A DNA stretch of 64,000 bases from Chromera velia. Taxonomy: Eukaryota; Sar; Chromeraceae. Position 1 is the first letter of the stretch. Each line of letters opens with the position of its first letter. The DNA lies in contig JAHBMJ010003776.1 of NCBI GenBank assembly GCA_018398765.1, positions 1 through 64,000 of the forward strand, written 5' to 3'. Both the position numbers and the translations under genes were made by a program. Below the pieces are notes generated by a model. The model saw only the letters and a program-made list of their open reading frames with translations, searched no databases and was not told the origin of the DNA. Below, piece by piece: positions 21,498 to 34,500 of the stretch.

Positions 21498-23585
21498 ATG
21501 AAGAAAAGGCGAAACGCTGGGAAAGCCGCTGAAGTCAACAGCAAGCAGTATGCAAGACACCAGCTGCAGCAGGAGAGAAATGTGAAAACCGAAAGTTCTG
21601 AAGAGCCGATCAAAGCAAACAGAGAGGCCGATGTCGAGGAGGACATGGTCTTTTTCGATCAGGCCAGTGGCGATGTCCCCCTGGCAGTACTTTCGCTGTA
21701 CGCACAAACAGTCTGGAGCGTCTTCTTCAGACCGTTTTCGAAAAATCTGATCCAGAATGAAAATGTGACCTCAGGGTTGTCTGTTGGGCTCCTGAGACTA
21801 CTGCTGATCGCAAACGGATGGCTTCTTGTGTTTCCGCCTCTCGTGGCTTTCGCCTTTCCCGAGATGTGCAGCCGTCTTACTCTGGCTGCGTCTGCCCTGT
21901 GCCTGAACTTTGGCATTTCGAATGTCTGGTGGGATTCAGGGAAGGCGAAGAAGTGGAGTCGGCTCGAAATATCGCTGTTGGCTTTTCTTTCAGTCATCAT
22001 TTTTCGTTTCTTGATTCAGTCGTTTCTTCCCCTGGTGGCATTGAGAGACTTTTCCCAGAACAGCAACGCAGCCAAGGGTTCGCTGTGTCTGGTCATGGTT
22101 GCGATCTCCTTTCGTGTCCGTTTTTCCACGCTTACGATCTTGAATTTGTTGGTCTGCCTTGTGGGGGCGGCAAGCAAGGTCCTCTTGTGCCAGCTGAAAT
22201 ACGTGCTGGAAGGGGAACTTCTCCGGGTACCGACTTCGGACGTGAGTCCCTGGGCGGCCATTTCTATCAGAGAGACCGAAGGGCTTTGCCTAGTCATCTC
22301 CGCTGTGCTTTTGCTCGTGATCGGTTTCGTTGGCGACACCGCCGACCTTCTCGATCAAATCGTCAGGTGGATTTGGGTGCCAGTGGTTGAGATTGGAAGC
22401 CTGGTCGACTTCCTTCTTGACGGTGCGCTTTTGTGCGTCTGGTGGGTCGTCCTGCTGGTTCCGCTCGTCTTTTACCGATTCCCTGCTGGTTTCATGAAGG
22501 CGAGGAGGTTAGTAAAGCTTTTATCTGACGGCAGGGCTCTCTCTGATTTTCTTGGATGGAACAGATTTGCCCCAAACCAGTTTGAAGGAGAGGCCGTGAG
22601 GGGTGCAATCTCTCAGGCGTGTACAGCGAGGTTGTTTGCGGTTGAGTTGTCGGGTACAAGAAATTTCAACCTGGCTCCGCTGGGGGTTTTGGGCTTTTTC
22701 TGGTGCGTTGTGAGCCCGGGGGGGCCTTGTTCGTATGTCTTGTGCGGTCTCTCTTATTTCCTTACGGCCTACCTACCGGGGGTCAGCTTGGACCTGAAGA
22801 GGACGCTGGATGGTGACGATGAATTAGGCCCTTCTCAGGAGGATTGGGACAGGATATGTGTGTTCATCCAGCTTCTTGAGTATGGAGAAGTCGAAAGTAA
22901 AGTTCTGCGTCTCAAACGTTTCATAGACTCTGAAGACGAGAGAGGGCTCAGGGGAATGGGTAATTGGGCACTTAAAGAAGTTGAAGCTGCAATCTGGTGT
23001 TTCGTTCCTCAAAGGAGAGCTGCGAAAGCTGTTGGCAAGGGGGGGAAAAAACTCAATCCCCGGCGTCAGGCTAACAAGAACAAAAAGGCTCGTGCGTGCA
23101 GCGTCACCCCTTCCGTCTCTTCTGTCTCTTCCGTCTCCTCCGTCTCCGTCCATTTGTCTGACGGTGAGGACGGTCAGTGGTCCTCTCACGGCCGTTCTTC
23201 CTTTGAAGCCCCCCTTCAGTCCGTCTCATCACACACGCAAGTAGCAAATCGTCTGACGCACGCAGACTCTTCCACGTCGGTAGAGACTGCCCCTGCCCCC
23301 CCCTTTCCCACTTGTGACACAGTGGCTGTCGATGCCGGTTCATCTCTGAGCATCCCGGCAGCATCTCTCACGCAGGACGATTCAGTGCGTCGCTGTGCTG
23401 CCTGTGGTGCCGAGGCACCCAGGAACTCTGCACAGACCACCAGTGGTTCTGCCAATGAGGGGGTGCGGCTGTTGAAGTGCGAACCCTGCAGAAGAGGGGG
23501 CGTGCGGGTCTTCTACTGTGACAAGGCCTGTCAGAAGGCTGACTGGCCGGTCCATAAGAGGGTCTGCCTGTCCAACCGAGCATGA
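21498..23585 (+). CDS. Multi-helix membrane protein with C-terminal MYND zinc finger
   Basis: This is an intronless 695-residue protein. The ATG at 21498 (MKKRRNAGKAAEV) is preferred because the longer open frame begins only with a non-ATG codon. A basic, charged N-terminus of about 70 residues is followed by around eight to ten hydrophobic segments to about residue 440, for example VGLLRLLLIANGWLLVFPPL, LCLVISAVLLLVIGFVG and ALLCVWWVVLLVPLVFY. An acidic/basic soluble region and a serine-rich stretch (SVSSVSSVSSVSV) come next. The last ~55 residues form a MYND zinc finger: CAAC, CEPC, YCDKACQ, W, H and a final C (WPVHKRVC). MYND fingers bind proline-rich partners. Their fusion to a polytopic membrane domain is uncommon, and the function is unknown. 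Confidence 0.85.
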   Translation: MKKRRNAGKAAEVNSKQYARHQLQQERNVKTESSEEPIKANREADVEEDMVFFDQASGDVPLAVLSLYAQTVWSVFFRPFSKNLIQNENVTSGLSVGLLRLLLIANGWLLVFPPLVAFAFPEMCSRLTLAASALCLNFGISNVWWDSGKAKKWSRLEISLLAFLSVIIFRFLIQSFLPLVALRDFSQNSNAAKGSLCLVMVAISFRVRFSTLTILNLLVCLVGAASKVLLCQLKYVLEGELLRVPTSDVSPWAAISIRETEGLCLVISAVLLLVIGFVGDTADLLDQIVRWIWVPVVEIGSLVDFLLDGALLCVWWVVLLVPLVFYRFPAGFMKARRLVKLLSDGRALSDFLGWNRFAPNQFEGEAVRGAISQACTARLFAVELSGTRNFNLAPLGVLGFFWCVVSPGGPCSYVLCGLSYFLTAYLPGVSLDLKRTLDGDDELGPSQEDWDRICVFIQLLEYGEVESKVLRLKRFIDSEDERGLRGMGNWALKEVEAAIWCFVPQRRAAKAVGKGGKKLNPRRQANKNKKARACSVTPSVSSVSSVSSVSVHLSDGEDGQWSSHGRSSFEAPLQSVSSHTQVANRLTHADSSTSVETAPAPPFPTCDTVAVDAGSSLSIPAASLTQDDSVRRCAACGAEAPRNSAQTTSGSANEGVRLLKCEPCRRGGVRVFYCDKACQKADWPVHKRVCLSNRA

Positions 23586-25138
23586 TTGATTGAGCAGAAG
23601 ATGAGAGGGCAGTGCAAATTCTGATGCAAACACAAGATGCAGTGCGTTAATTTGTTTAAAGACCGTCGGGCTGGGGTGTCGAATTTATCGAGTATCTTTA
23701 GACTGAATGGGCAGTTTACAGCTGCTGGTTATTTGAATACAGTCAGAAATTGATATCACTGATTCCGAAGTCTAACTCAGGCCAGTATTAATCTCGAGAA
23801 TGTCGATGGCTGACATCAGGAAACAAGTTTTAAAAATCTGTCCGAATATTTTTTTGTGTATTTATTAAATAACATTGTGTTCTGTCAGATCTGTTTGAGG
23901 TATATTAAGCCATCATCTTAATTAGCCATCATCATAATTAATTTAGTATCATAACTAGTATCATAAACGTATCATTATCTTAATACGTAAATATAGTTAG
24001 TTAGTTAGTTAGTTAGAGGATGCCTAACCCCAGTTAGAGCGCTAAGCTCCCGGGCAGAAGAATATACTAAAGTATAGAACGTCATTGTTTTAGTTTGTAT
24101 GCAGGTATATATGCCAGTGCACTGTATAATTAAACGTTAAGGGATAAGAGACAAGGGATTTATTAGTGTCCGCATGCAAGCACTAGCCCTGTATGGTTTG
24201 TCTTCAGTCACCTAAAACAAACAACAGAGGATATCAAACCCCACTGTCAGAGTTGGAACGCTAAGTTCCTAGATTACTTACATTATTTCCTAGATTATTT
24301 CTGCTATCGGTATTTTTAACTTTTCAATTCTGCGAGTGAACGTCTAGCATTTAGTTCTAATAGATGTGAAAGATAATTTACCGCCTTTCTTTACAATAAA
24401 TAGCCTAAACCTCATCAAGTTAAGTTTGATTTTAAGTATAAATTCCGATTAAAAAGCTATAGTGAAAACAGACAAGCAGCTAGACAAGCAGCCTCATGCA
24501 TGCAAGCTTTCATATGACACTATTATTGATTCTAGCTATGCAGCCTATACTATTGAATTTTTCTTTAGGGTACAAACAATTTTTTGTAAACTGAGTTTTA
24601 AATTTGAATTTCACTTCCACTCATTTCATTCCTTTCCTGCTTCCCTCCCTCCTCTAGCTCTCCTCTACTATAACAAACTTAAACAAAACTTTAATTCACT
24701 TAAACACTCTTAAACTACTTTGAAGTGTAAGCTTAAAGTTCTTTCACTTCAAATTGTTTTGAATTCTTACAATACCTTTTGCGTAGAGAGGCTGATTCTC
24801 GAAGCTAGACGGAATCGCCCTTTGGTTTCGCTGTTGCTTGCCACACGCATTGATAAGCGTCTGGCTCACTCATCTGCCGAATTTTCCACTCAGTCACTCA
24901 CTGACGTCAACTAGAATTCATCCAGCCAGAGATTCTTCTGCATAAGGAGTCTGCATGGCTAAGACGAACACACCTCTGCCTGCTAACGAGCAAACAGAAG
25001 GAGGGCATCTCTGCAGTGAAAACGATTTCAGATGATTCATTAACTTTAATTGACTCTTCGAATTAACCTTCAAACGACCCTCAATTCCTCCAGACTCCCG
25101 TCCCCTTGAAATTGGCAATTAACTATTCTTGTTTGTTT
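23586..25138. other. AT-rich intergenic spacer
   Basis: No convincing gene is seen. A GTTA repeat lies at about 23995-24016 and a TGCATGCA palindrome at 24497-24504. The MYND gene and the giant receptor converge here, so both 3' ends lie in this stretch. Confidence 0.5.
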
Positions 25139-26731
25139 TTATCGCTTCCCGTCTCCCGTCCCGCCTTTCTCCTCCCTAGGAGAAGTTGCTTGACTCATCA
25201 CCTGTTCACTGCTCCTTCGCGAAGGAAGCAATGTCTCCTTCTTCCAAACCTCCCCTAAGCCGAGGGACTTGAAAAGACCGAGAGCGCTCTCGCCGGCAGC
25301 ACAGGGACTGCGCTGGGCCGTTGGCAATGGGGACAGGTTCTGCCTTCCTGACCCGGCACTAGACCCATCAGGACGCTGCAGAGTCCCCCCCCCACCTCCT
25401 TTTTCGATGTCTTCCCCCTCTGAGTCTGCAGCAGGAGACGAGGGCAGGGACGAACTCTCTCCATCTTCCTCTCTACTGGAAGACGAGGAAGAAGAAGAAG
25501 AAGAAGGAGGAGGGGAACGACGCTGTGAGAGAGGGGAAGGAGAAGGTGGGATGAGAACTCGGACCTCTGTGGGTCTCGGGGGTCTCTCTGAATTTCGCCT
25601 CAGTCTCTCTTGGTCTTCTTCTTGGACCTTCACAGCCTTCTCTCCCTGTTGTCTTTCCTCTGGTCTTCCGTTGACTGAGACGGGCGATGCGGCAAGGGGA
25701 GAAGTTCCCCTTTCAGAAGGGGAAGAGGGGAATTGCAAAGGGACGACGGGAGGAACAACGGATCCTCTTCGGTCCGCACCCACAGGCTCAGTGGAGAGAA
25801 GAGGGGGGAGAACGGAACCCCGACGAATGGAGTCTGTTTCCTTTCCCTTCTCTGTTTCATTTACGGAAGGAGGGGGGGGAGAGACAGAGAGAGACGGAGA
25901 GGAGAGATGAGGAAGTGGAGGCAAAACGGAACCTCTCCGTGCAGACACGGAAGGTTGACCTGGCGAAGAGGACAGAAGGGGGGGCAGAACGGAACCTCTC
26001 GGATTTCCCCCGTCTCCTTCTCCTTCTCCCTCGATGCTGAGGAAATCGTCTTCATTCCCCCTTTCCCCTGGGCTCTGTGCTGGAGATTCTCCTTCGCCTT
26101 CCTCAACGTCCGAGGCCGACTCTGACTCTTCCTCTGCCTCCTTCATCACCGCAACAATTTCCTGCAAACTCTGTACAATCGGATCCGGCAATTTTAGCGG
26201 TTTTCCTGTCCCCGTAGGGCGTCTGCTTCCTGCACCCTGAGACACACTCTGCTGCAGACCCTCTCGGGTGTTCTCTTTGTCCTCCTGATTCCTCACTAAC
26301 AGAGCGGGTTCCCCTAGTGACTGTTTTCGAGTCTGCGTCAATCTATGTGAGTCTACCGACAGCCGTGAGCTTGCGGCCGGCAGTTCAGGCTCTGGTTCTG
26401 GCTGTTGGATTCTGATCACATTCGAGTACACGACAGCGTTGCCCTCCGTGCTCTGCGCATCGCTCCCCATCCACTCTTCTCCCTCCGATGCCTGCCTGGG
26501 GTCCTCTGAGCCTGCAAGTGACGCACGCAAAGGGAGGGGGGGAGGGAGGGGGGCTGAAGAACGATGGATCGAGCAGCCAGACTAGTTAATAAACACTCTT
26601 GCAGGCAGAGGGACGAAATCAAGGACTGCCGAGCAGACACACAGGCACCTACATAGATCAACAGATAGAAAGATAGATGGACAAATAGTGTGTGTGTATG
26701 TATGTGTATGTGTGTGTATGTGTGTGTATGT

Positions 26732-26763
<32 letters not shown>

Positions 26764-29700
26764 AAGAGAGACAGAGAGAGAGAGAGATCTCCTTACTGAC
26801 TTGGGAAAAATGTGAGTGCTGATCCTCTATGATGCCCCCCCCCTCCTCCTGTCGCTGTGGCTGTTGTGACTTTTGTCTGATCAATTTCGATACTCTCCTC
26901 TGACGACTGATCCACTGCCTCGTCTTCATTGCTCCTGTCTTCTTCGTCTCTGGGGACAATCTCTCCTCCACATCCAGCCTCCAACCAGACTTGTACTCGG
27001 GGCATCCAATTCTCTTTTGCCTCCCCTCTAAGGTCTTTGGGGGGCGTCTCTACCGTCATGAACGGATTCTCCCTCAAATCCGTCACAGCATTGCCGTACG
27101 GATCCATCAAGGGAACGCGCACGCGGAAGAACTCACGGCCTCCAAGGGGGCCCAATCCCACATGAACATATCTGGCCTCACGTTCCTTCCCCTCAAAGTC
27201 AATCAGCTCTGTCCCAGTCAGCTTTCCCCCACCTTCCTCAGGAGAGTTTTGAAAAGAGCCAACAGGCGGGCATAGAGACTTAAAGGGATGGAAGGCTGAT
27301 GCGTTCAGACTTGCTTCTATTCCTGCTGGTGTGGCCGGACTCAAGCCGCCCATTGAGAGAGGTGAGAGTGGAGGAGGAGGGGGACAGACGCTCGACCGTC
27401 TCATTCTGAACTTGTCTGCCCCATGTGCCCCCCCCACTACAAAATCCAGGGCGGACCCCCTACCCCCTCTGTTCAAGTCTTGGCCGAAGGAGTCGGGCCC
27501 TATGTCCGCACCAGACCGGCAGACGTACTTGATGAAGGGGACCATGTACATGTCCACCTCCACATCCCTCTTCGCAGACAGGAAGGCAAAGTAGTGCTGC
27601 GGCCAGCAAATGCAATTAAGAAAAAAAGTCAGGAAGGAAGGCGAAGCAGCTTTGCGGAATTGCAATAAACACAAGAAGCATGCAAAAAGCATAAGAAAGC
27701 GGGTAAAATAATGAGTGTTTCAGCCACGGAGGTAACTCACGAAATCATAAGATTGAAATCAACGAAAAAAAACAAATCAAAGAAAGAAAGGACTCCCAGA
27801 ACATCTGCCGACTGACTGACCCAGATGCCGACTGCCGGGTGCATTCTGAGGAATCGTCTGACAGCTTTTGAGAGTGCGTCTGCGGTTAGACCTTCCTTCA
27901 AAGCTTCATCGTTCATGTCCCCTTCAAAGAACGCATCTCCAACTTTCTTCAAAATCGTCAAAGAAAAGGGAAACCGGGATCTCTCCGCGAGGAGGGGTAG
28001 AGGCCCTCCGAAGAGACGAGCTGCTGCAGCTGCCGCCACCGCAGTGCCACTTCCGCTCTTTTTTGGCTCTGGGGCCTCGCTTTGTCGTCTAAAAACGCTC
28101 CACTTTCTTTTCCCTGTGGGCAAAGCAGAAACGTGTTCTACAGAAGGGGAGCTCTGGATTGATTGACCCGACACTCCTCTCATCAAGTGGCCCGACGACC
28201 TCCGACGGAAGACCGCAAAACTTCTCCTACTTCCGTCACCGTCAATGACTGAGTCCGAACGGAAGCTTCTGCCTGTGTTGTCTCCCTCTGCCTCTTCATG
28301 CAGATTTGAAGTAGAAGGCCTCTTCTCGCCGAGGCTTGTCTGACTTTGACTCTGCCTGCGAGAGAAGGAGAACCTCCTTTTCAGTGCTGAGAGAAGGGAA
28401 GGAGTCGGAGAACCGGATTCTTTCGCACGTCTTCCTGTGAACGATGCCGACCGGCCGCTGCCCTCTCCATCCTCCTTCTCCCCTTCCTTGTCACTGTCAA
28501 GCTCCGCAAAGCTCAACGATCTACGCTTCATTGGTGTGGACGGACTACGGAATTCCTCCTCAGTGCCCCCCCTCACTAGAATCGACCGTCTCCGAGTAGA
28601 AGAAGAAGCAGACGCAGCAGGAGAGTGCTCCCATGCGTGAGGAGAGGGAGAGGATTGGGAGAGGTGTCGATTGGAGGGGGAGAGAACGGATCCAATGGGC
28701 AAAGGCAAATTCTGCCCCCGGCCCCGGGTTCTCTCTTCTTCTTCTCTGCTCACCTTCACTCCCCGGTTTCCTTCTTTGCCTGTTGATGCCGCAGACGAGG
28801 GACGACTACTGTGCCCTCCCAGTTTGTCCCCATCTGACTCTTCCAACGGCATGTCCATCTCGTCTGCAAAACTGAGACGTCGGCTCAATTTGGACCTAAA
28901 CTTCTGTCTTTGCATCTGCCCGTGAGACATCCCAGTCTCTGCTGATGGACTCTCATGCACCCCGCTCTCATTCAAGGCACTTGTACCGGTTCGAAGGATG
29001 GACTTCTTGGGAGTCGAGGGGAGAGCCTGCAAGGGCACGGGGGTTTCAGGGTGTGGACTCTGGGGCTGCATCTGGGTTGGTTCTTCTTCTAGGAGCGTGA
29101 GTGCATCGGGACCCTCTTGTTGATTCAGATGGAGGCTCGCATTCGCAGTCAGGTTCTCTACATCTGCCGGGAGGGGGGAGGGGGGTTCAAGGTCGTAATG
29201 GGAATCCCAAGGGTGAGCGTCATCTCGAGGAGATGGGAACTGAAAGGTCTCTACGAGGGGGACTGGTCCTCTTCCTTTTCCTTTCTTTTTTTCTTCTTCT
29301 CCCCCCTCTTCCTTTGCCTTCTCTTGCAACGCTTCCAGAGAAGCCGACCGAAAAAGGTTTGACGAAAAACCGTCTCCGGGGTCCTGCCGAGACACGGACA
29401 GACGAGCAGTGGCAGAAACATAAGCAGCAAATTCCTCGTTCGCACCTGCCGCAGCTGCAGCAACGTCTTTCTCTTTCACACCCCCGATAGATGTTCTGTC
29501 GTTGTGCTGAGTGGAACCTCTTCTGCCGGACATTGGAAGTGCAAATGAGCTTCTTCTTCTGTCTCCATTGAAGTGATCAGAATGTTGCTTTGACATTCGC
29601 CGGTCAATTTGCACTGACATGCGCTGTGTTTGCTGAAAAACCTGCGGCGGCTGGATTCTTTGCAGCGGCTTCCATCGCACATTAGGGAGGGGAATTGCTG

Positions 29701-30694
29701 GTCGCCGAAGTTTGCAGACATCAGCGCGTGTCCATTCTCTTATCTTCTTGACTTTCTCCTTTTTCTTATTCGTGCTTGAGACTGCATCCCCGGCTCCTTT
29801 CTCGGCTGCAGACCCAAAATTGCTATCTGTGTCCTCTTCCTCTTCTTCTTCTTCTCCTCCATCTTTTTGAGAAGTTGCGAGACTTTTTTCTTTCTGATCC
29901 TTTTTTTCCATCTCTTTGAGGAGAGCCTCAAAAGGATGCGTCTGGTACCTCATCGGCCTCAGCATCTTCTGTGCGACGTAGAAGAGCAGGTCAAGATCGT
30001 TCGATTGTTCTGCTGCCTCCTTCATCTTCTCATCTTCAAACGCTTCTGCAGTGACAAGAGCCCATCTCAGTATGAATTCCTGAAAATAAATTGCCGTGCA
30101 TACCTTCTTCCTATCTCTCGTCAAACCCGCCTTGTCCTCCTTCCCGTCTCCGAATATCGACTCCAACTGTCCTGTTCGAAATCTCTGCAGAGACTTCATC
30201 AGCTCTCTCTCTGTGCTCCCAAGATCGCACTCCCCCCCCTTGTCTCGATGCATCCATTCCTCCCACTCATCGAACACCTGTCTCGTGGCGTCATTGAACA
30301 CAGCCATCGTCGACTCCAACACGTCCGCAGTCATCCGACAGACACTGCCGTCCACCGCACTGCGCAACTCCACCGCAAACGCAGAGGCTGCGTTCCTGGA
30401 GTCGAGCGCAATGTGGGGCACCGGGAAGAAGACCGCGAGGGCCTTCACAGGCCTGATCAAAAGAGTCTCTATCACCGGGAGGGCTAATCGGACCGGTACC
30501 CTGATCCAGATTTCGGGAATGACCTTTTCAGGTTCTTCGGCCTCTTTGAACTCTTCGATGACGTCATAAAACGCCAACACATACCCCCTACCGATGATCC
30601 ACGCTGCCCTGATCATGAACGACGCGTTCAAAATCAGAGCCCCCAGAGCGACGATGAAGGTGCTGTTCTCTGGGATCGGCTTGATATACATGAT
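25139..30694 (-). CDS. Receptor last helix and ~1,700-residue cytoplasmic tail
   Basis: Exons are 30694 to about 27764 (or 27741), 27596-26801 and 26511-25139 (TAA). The first begins with a final helix ([20 protein letters not shown]). Basic, acidic and serine-rich low-complexity sequence follows, with no catalytic domain recognised. RRxS sites are abundant: [54 protein letters not shown] and [12 protein letters not shown]. In the last exon RRGSVLPPL-type units recur four times (about 25755-26000). RRxS is the classic cyclic-nucleotide-dependent kinase site. The junction to the second exon is unresolved: the strong donor GTGAGT at 27740 is phase 2, but the acceptor at 27597 needs phase 0, for which only a weak GTTGAT at 27763 fits. 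Confidence 0.65.
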
Positions 30695-31407
30695 CTGCAC
30701 AGACAGATAGACAGACAGATCAAGGGGGACTTCTGAATGGGTCCGTTCTTCACATAATGAAAGAAACATCTGTACCCTGAAACTCCCCGAGATGCGGGTA
30801 CCCGAATTCAGAAAGAGTGGGCAACGAATCAGCATCCAGAGAGAAAAGAAAAACGGTGAGAAACTGCAGAAAGAGCGATGCAAATGAGACGAAAAGGCAT
30901 CAAGACAAAGCAAAGGACTGAAGCAAAAGAAGGTCCGACCAACCGACCACCCTTCTGACCGACGGACCGAGAAGGCGACCAGAGTGAGGAGCCAGACGGC
31001 CAGAGCGTGCAGTTCGAGGTCATTCAGGATTCCCCTATCTTGACGGCTGAATGGTTGAATCCTCAGCTGAAGGACGAGCACGAACACCGCAAACATCGAA
31101 ACCTGAGGAAAAAGAAAGAGAGAACAAAACAAATGTGGTTCGTGTAAGGGGGAGACAGCGCTCACTGCATGATCGAGGAAGGACCTTGACCATTAATAAC
31201 ATGCAGTGACTTGCATGAAGAGAGGAACCGCTCTTGAGAGTAGGAAGGAAGGAAGGGAAGCGGGCCGACGGACACAATACCCGGGCAAAGAAACGCTGAA
31301 GAAACTACTGACACACACACATACTCACACACATACTCACACACATACTCACACACACACACACGCAGGCACACACACACACACACGAACACACACACAC
31401 ACACACA

Positions 31408-31438
<31 letters not shown>

Positions 31439-31461
31439 GACAGACAGACAGACAGACACAC

Positions 31462-31497
<36 letters not shown>

Positions 31498-31498
31498 G

Positions 31499-31555
<57 letters not shown>

Positions 31556-34500
31556 ACACACACACACCTGTATGAGCCTCATGTCGGGATCTTCCCCAGG
31601 ATAGTAGGCGATCAGGAGAAGAACCGCAAACTTCCGACCGATTATCACCAGCTCCCAGTACACGTACCTGCAGCCAGCCGGCCAGTCGAAAACCAAGAAA
31701 GAAAGCGATGCAGCGAAAACCCTACGATGAGCATGTTTGCATTCGCGCCTTTCAATGACGCATTATCGAGACTTGAGTCGATTCAAGAACAAAACACAGA
31801 TCGAAAATAAGTGCAGTAAAAAAGGTAAGAAAGAAAAGCAAAGGAAAGGAAAGAGCAAGTTTAAAACTAAAGAGACTCACTCACTCACTCATTCACTCAC
31901 CTACTTACCTGAAGTCATACCCCTGAATGAGGAACCCGAATGTCCTTCTGAACGCGTCCTCATTCTCCCGAGCCTTCAGTCCCTTCAGGACCCTCGATCC
32001 CCTGATGACCAGGAACGCCAAACAGAAGGGAATAACGATTGCCAAAATGACCACTCCCCCAAAGGCCACAGGCATCCACTTACTGTAGACTTCAGACTGG
32101 CAGGAGATAGAGGGGATGTCCGCCAGACGTTTTTCAAGCCCGTCAGCCAGAGGAGCGCACCGGATCAGGGAGACCAATTCGTCCACCGTGCCTTCAAAGG
32201 TTAGAAAGTAAAGGACGATCCAGACAGGGACAATGTCTGTGAAGAGCACTTTTGCCAGTTGGCCTGAGAACCTCTCACCGTCTGTTGTGGCGATGGGAAT
32301 GTGATAGCGGAAGAGACCCAAGAGGCGCTTTGATGCTTCGTCTTTTTTCAACTGCAGCAGCGCATAAACACATTGATACCGTACAAAGGTAGTTTTTAGT
32401 TTTGTGAACAGCATACTTTCAGAAATTGAGCCCGCCAATAACGACGAAACCTGCACAAGCTTGCTCCAGCTGCTTCTTGTATATTTTGGACACATTGTCT
32501 TCACGACGTTAAAGCCTAAAATTATGGGGAGTACAGAAAATGGTCACAGAAACACTGTTCGCCGACCTGTTTTTCCAGTTGTTTTTTCTCCGCGTCAGTA
32601 GGCTCCCCGAGTCTCTCTTCAGGCACTTGTTGTCTGTCCCACTCGCTCCCTCTGCCTGCCCTTCCAGACTTGGAAGCCCAGTACTGTTTGAAGTACACAA
32701 CGTGTCTATCTTCCTCTGCCGACATTTTCTTCAGCACTCGCTTCCTCTCGACGCACGCAGCGATGAGAACGACGAGGGAGAGGAACACGGTAAGGAAAAT
32801 GAAAGACGCAAGAATCATCGATGCGTTGATCAGTCGGATGAGCACGAGGACCTCATTGTCGTCTTCTATGCCGGACATCCGGAGGAACGGTTCGATGACG
32901 CAGTCCAAAGAAACCAAGTCGACAAGGGAGGGAAAGTTCGGGTAGGGAAACAACGTGCGTGCATGGACCCAATCTGGAAAGTTGATTTTGTACGTGTCGA
33001 AAACTCCAATGATGCCCATCAGACTCAAATAATTCAACAAAGTTCGAATTGCCACCACGAACGTTCGCTCGTCGTCCTCTGACGGTGCGATATTCATGAT
33101 AGTGTAGAAAACCACTGTCGCCTGCATGAATAGGAACAGCGCCAGTTGACCCAATAGATTCGTCAGAAAGGGGGGACAGGCGCCGCATTTTCCCGTCAGT
33201 TCCCCTCCATCTGTGTTGCGCTTCAGTCCGGCCTCGCACTCGTTGCATGTCGGCTGCACGCATGACATCGATCGCTCTCACGAGAATGAGAATTATTTCA
33301 AAAATTCGAGGCAGCTGGCAGACACGCCAGCCAAAGAATCTGTCTGGCGCTTTCTGTCCAACTGTTTGTTCACGCATAGGTTGAAACTTCAACCACTTGC
33401 AGCGTCACCTTTCAATCGGTGATTTCAAATCACCCATCTGAGTAGAATTCAAAAAATACGCACACTTTACAGAGGGACAGGACGGAAATCGAGAGAGTGG
33501 CCAATTTATTCGATCAAACAGAAAAGCAAATAAATGAATTGAAGATCAAACCGCACCATCATGACCAGAAGAAAACCCTGTAAGGCAAAAAACCGACCCC
33601 CCTAGATCCTCCCGTGCAGGCTGCATATCCCTCTTCGGACTGGTATTCTTCCTGCCCTCCTCTCTTGCAGTTGGAGGCAGTCTGACATGGAACCACCTGA
33701 AGAGAAGAGAAGGGAGGGATGGAGTTTGAGGAAGGTATTTGAAGAAAGCGAAGCATTCCAACAAAAGGCCAGACACGATTTCGTTACTTTCATGTGGATG
33801 TCTTCCATCAGTGGTGCTCCGCTCAAACCAAGTCGTAATCATTTCCCGCCTTTCGAAACTTTTCTGAATAAGTGTTTCTGTTGGATTTTCGAGGCAATAA
33901 AACAGACAGAGAGATGAAGAAAAGACCAAGGGAGAATTGCCAGAGTGTTCCATGCACTCCGTGAGTGTTCGTTCGGGTCCCTTGCATGGAAGACCTACAA
34001 CCAACCTGAGCGAAGGGGTATGCCTGTACGAGGGCGTATCCTTCTTTGGGCACAGGACGCGCGTGTTGAGTTTTGTTGTAGAATCTCAAGACAGCGGAGT
34101 CGGTTGTTCGAAGGAAACGACGCGCTTGATGCTCCTCTGTATTGGTGATGCTCGCATTGCCTGCAGTGCTCAGTAGCCTCAGACGGGCCGTTGAGGCGGA
34201 GCTATTCATGGTTGTGCTGTTGGCGGTGGGAGATCCGACAACACCCCCCGAGCAGTCTGCGAATTTCACACAGGGCTGACACCTCCCTGAGGTCCAAAAG
34301 AATTCGTCTCGCTCGTCGTCCCCCTTACTGATGTCAGGAACAAAGTAGAACCCCTCATTGCAGACACACGCAGAGGGATGGGTGGAGTCCTTCTCGCTCA
34401 TGGAGTCCTGAACACATGCCCGACAGACGACGACGTCCGAGTTCCTCCCGTCTGCCACCCGGGATGCCGGCCTGCTGACGTCTAGGTCCTGCCAGTATCC

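Noticed and set aside
31162-31604. Cysteine/valine-rich open frames
   Set aside because: They are artefacts of the (CA)n run inside a receptor intron.
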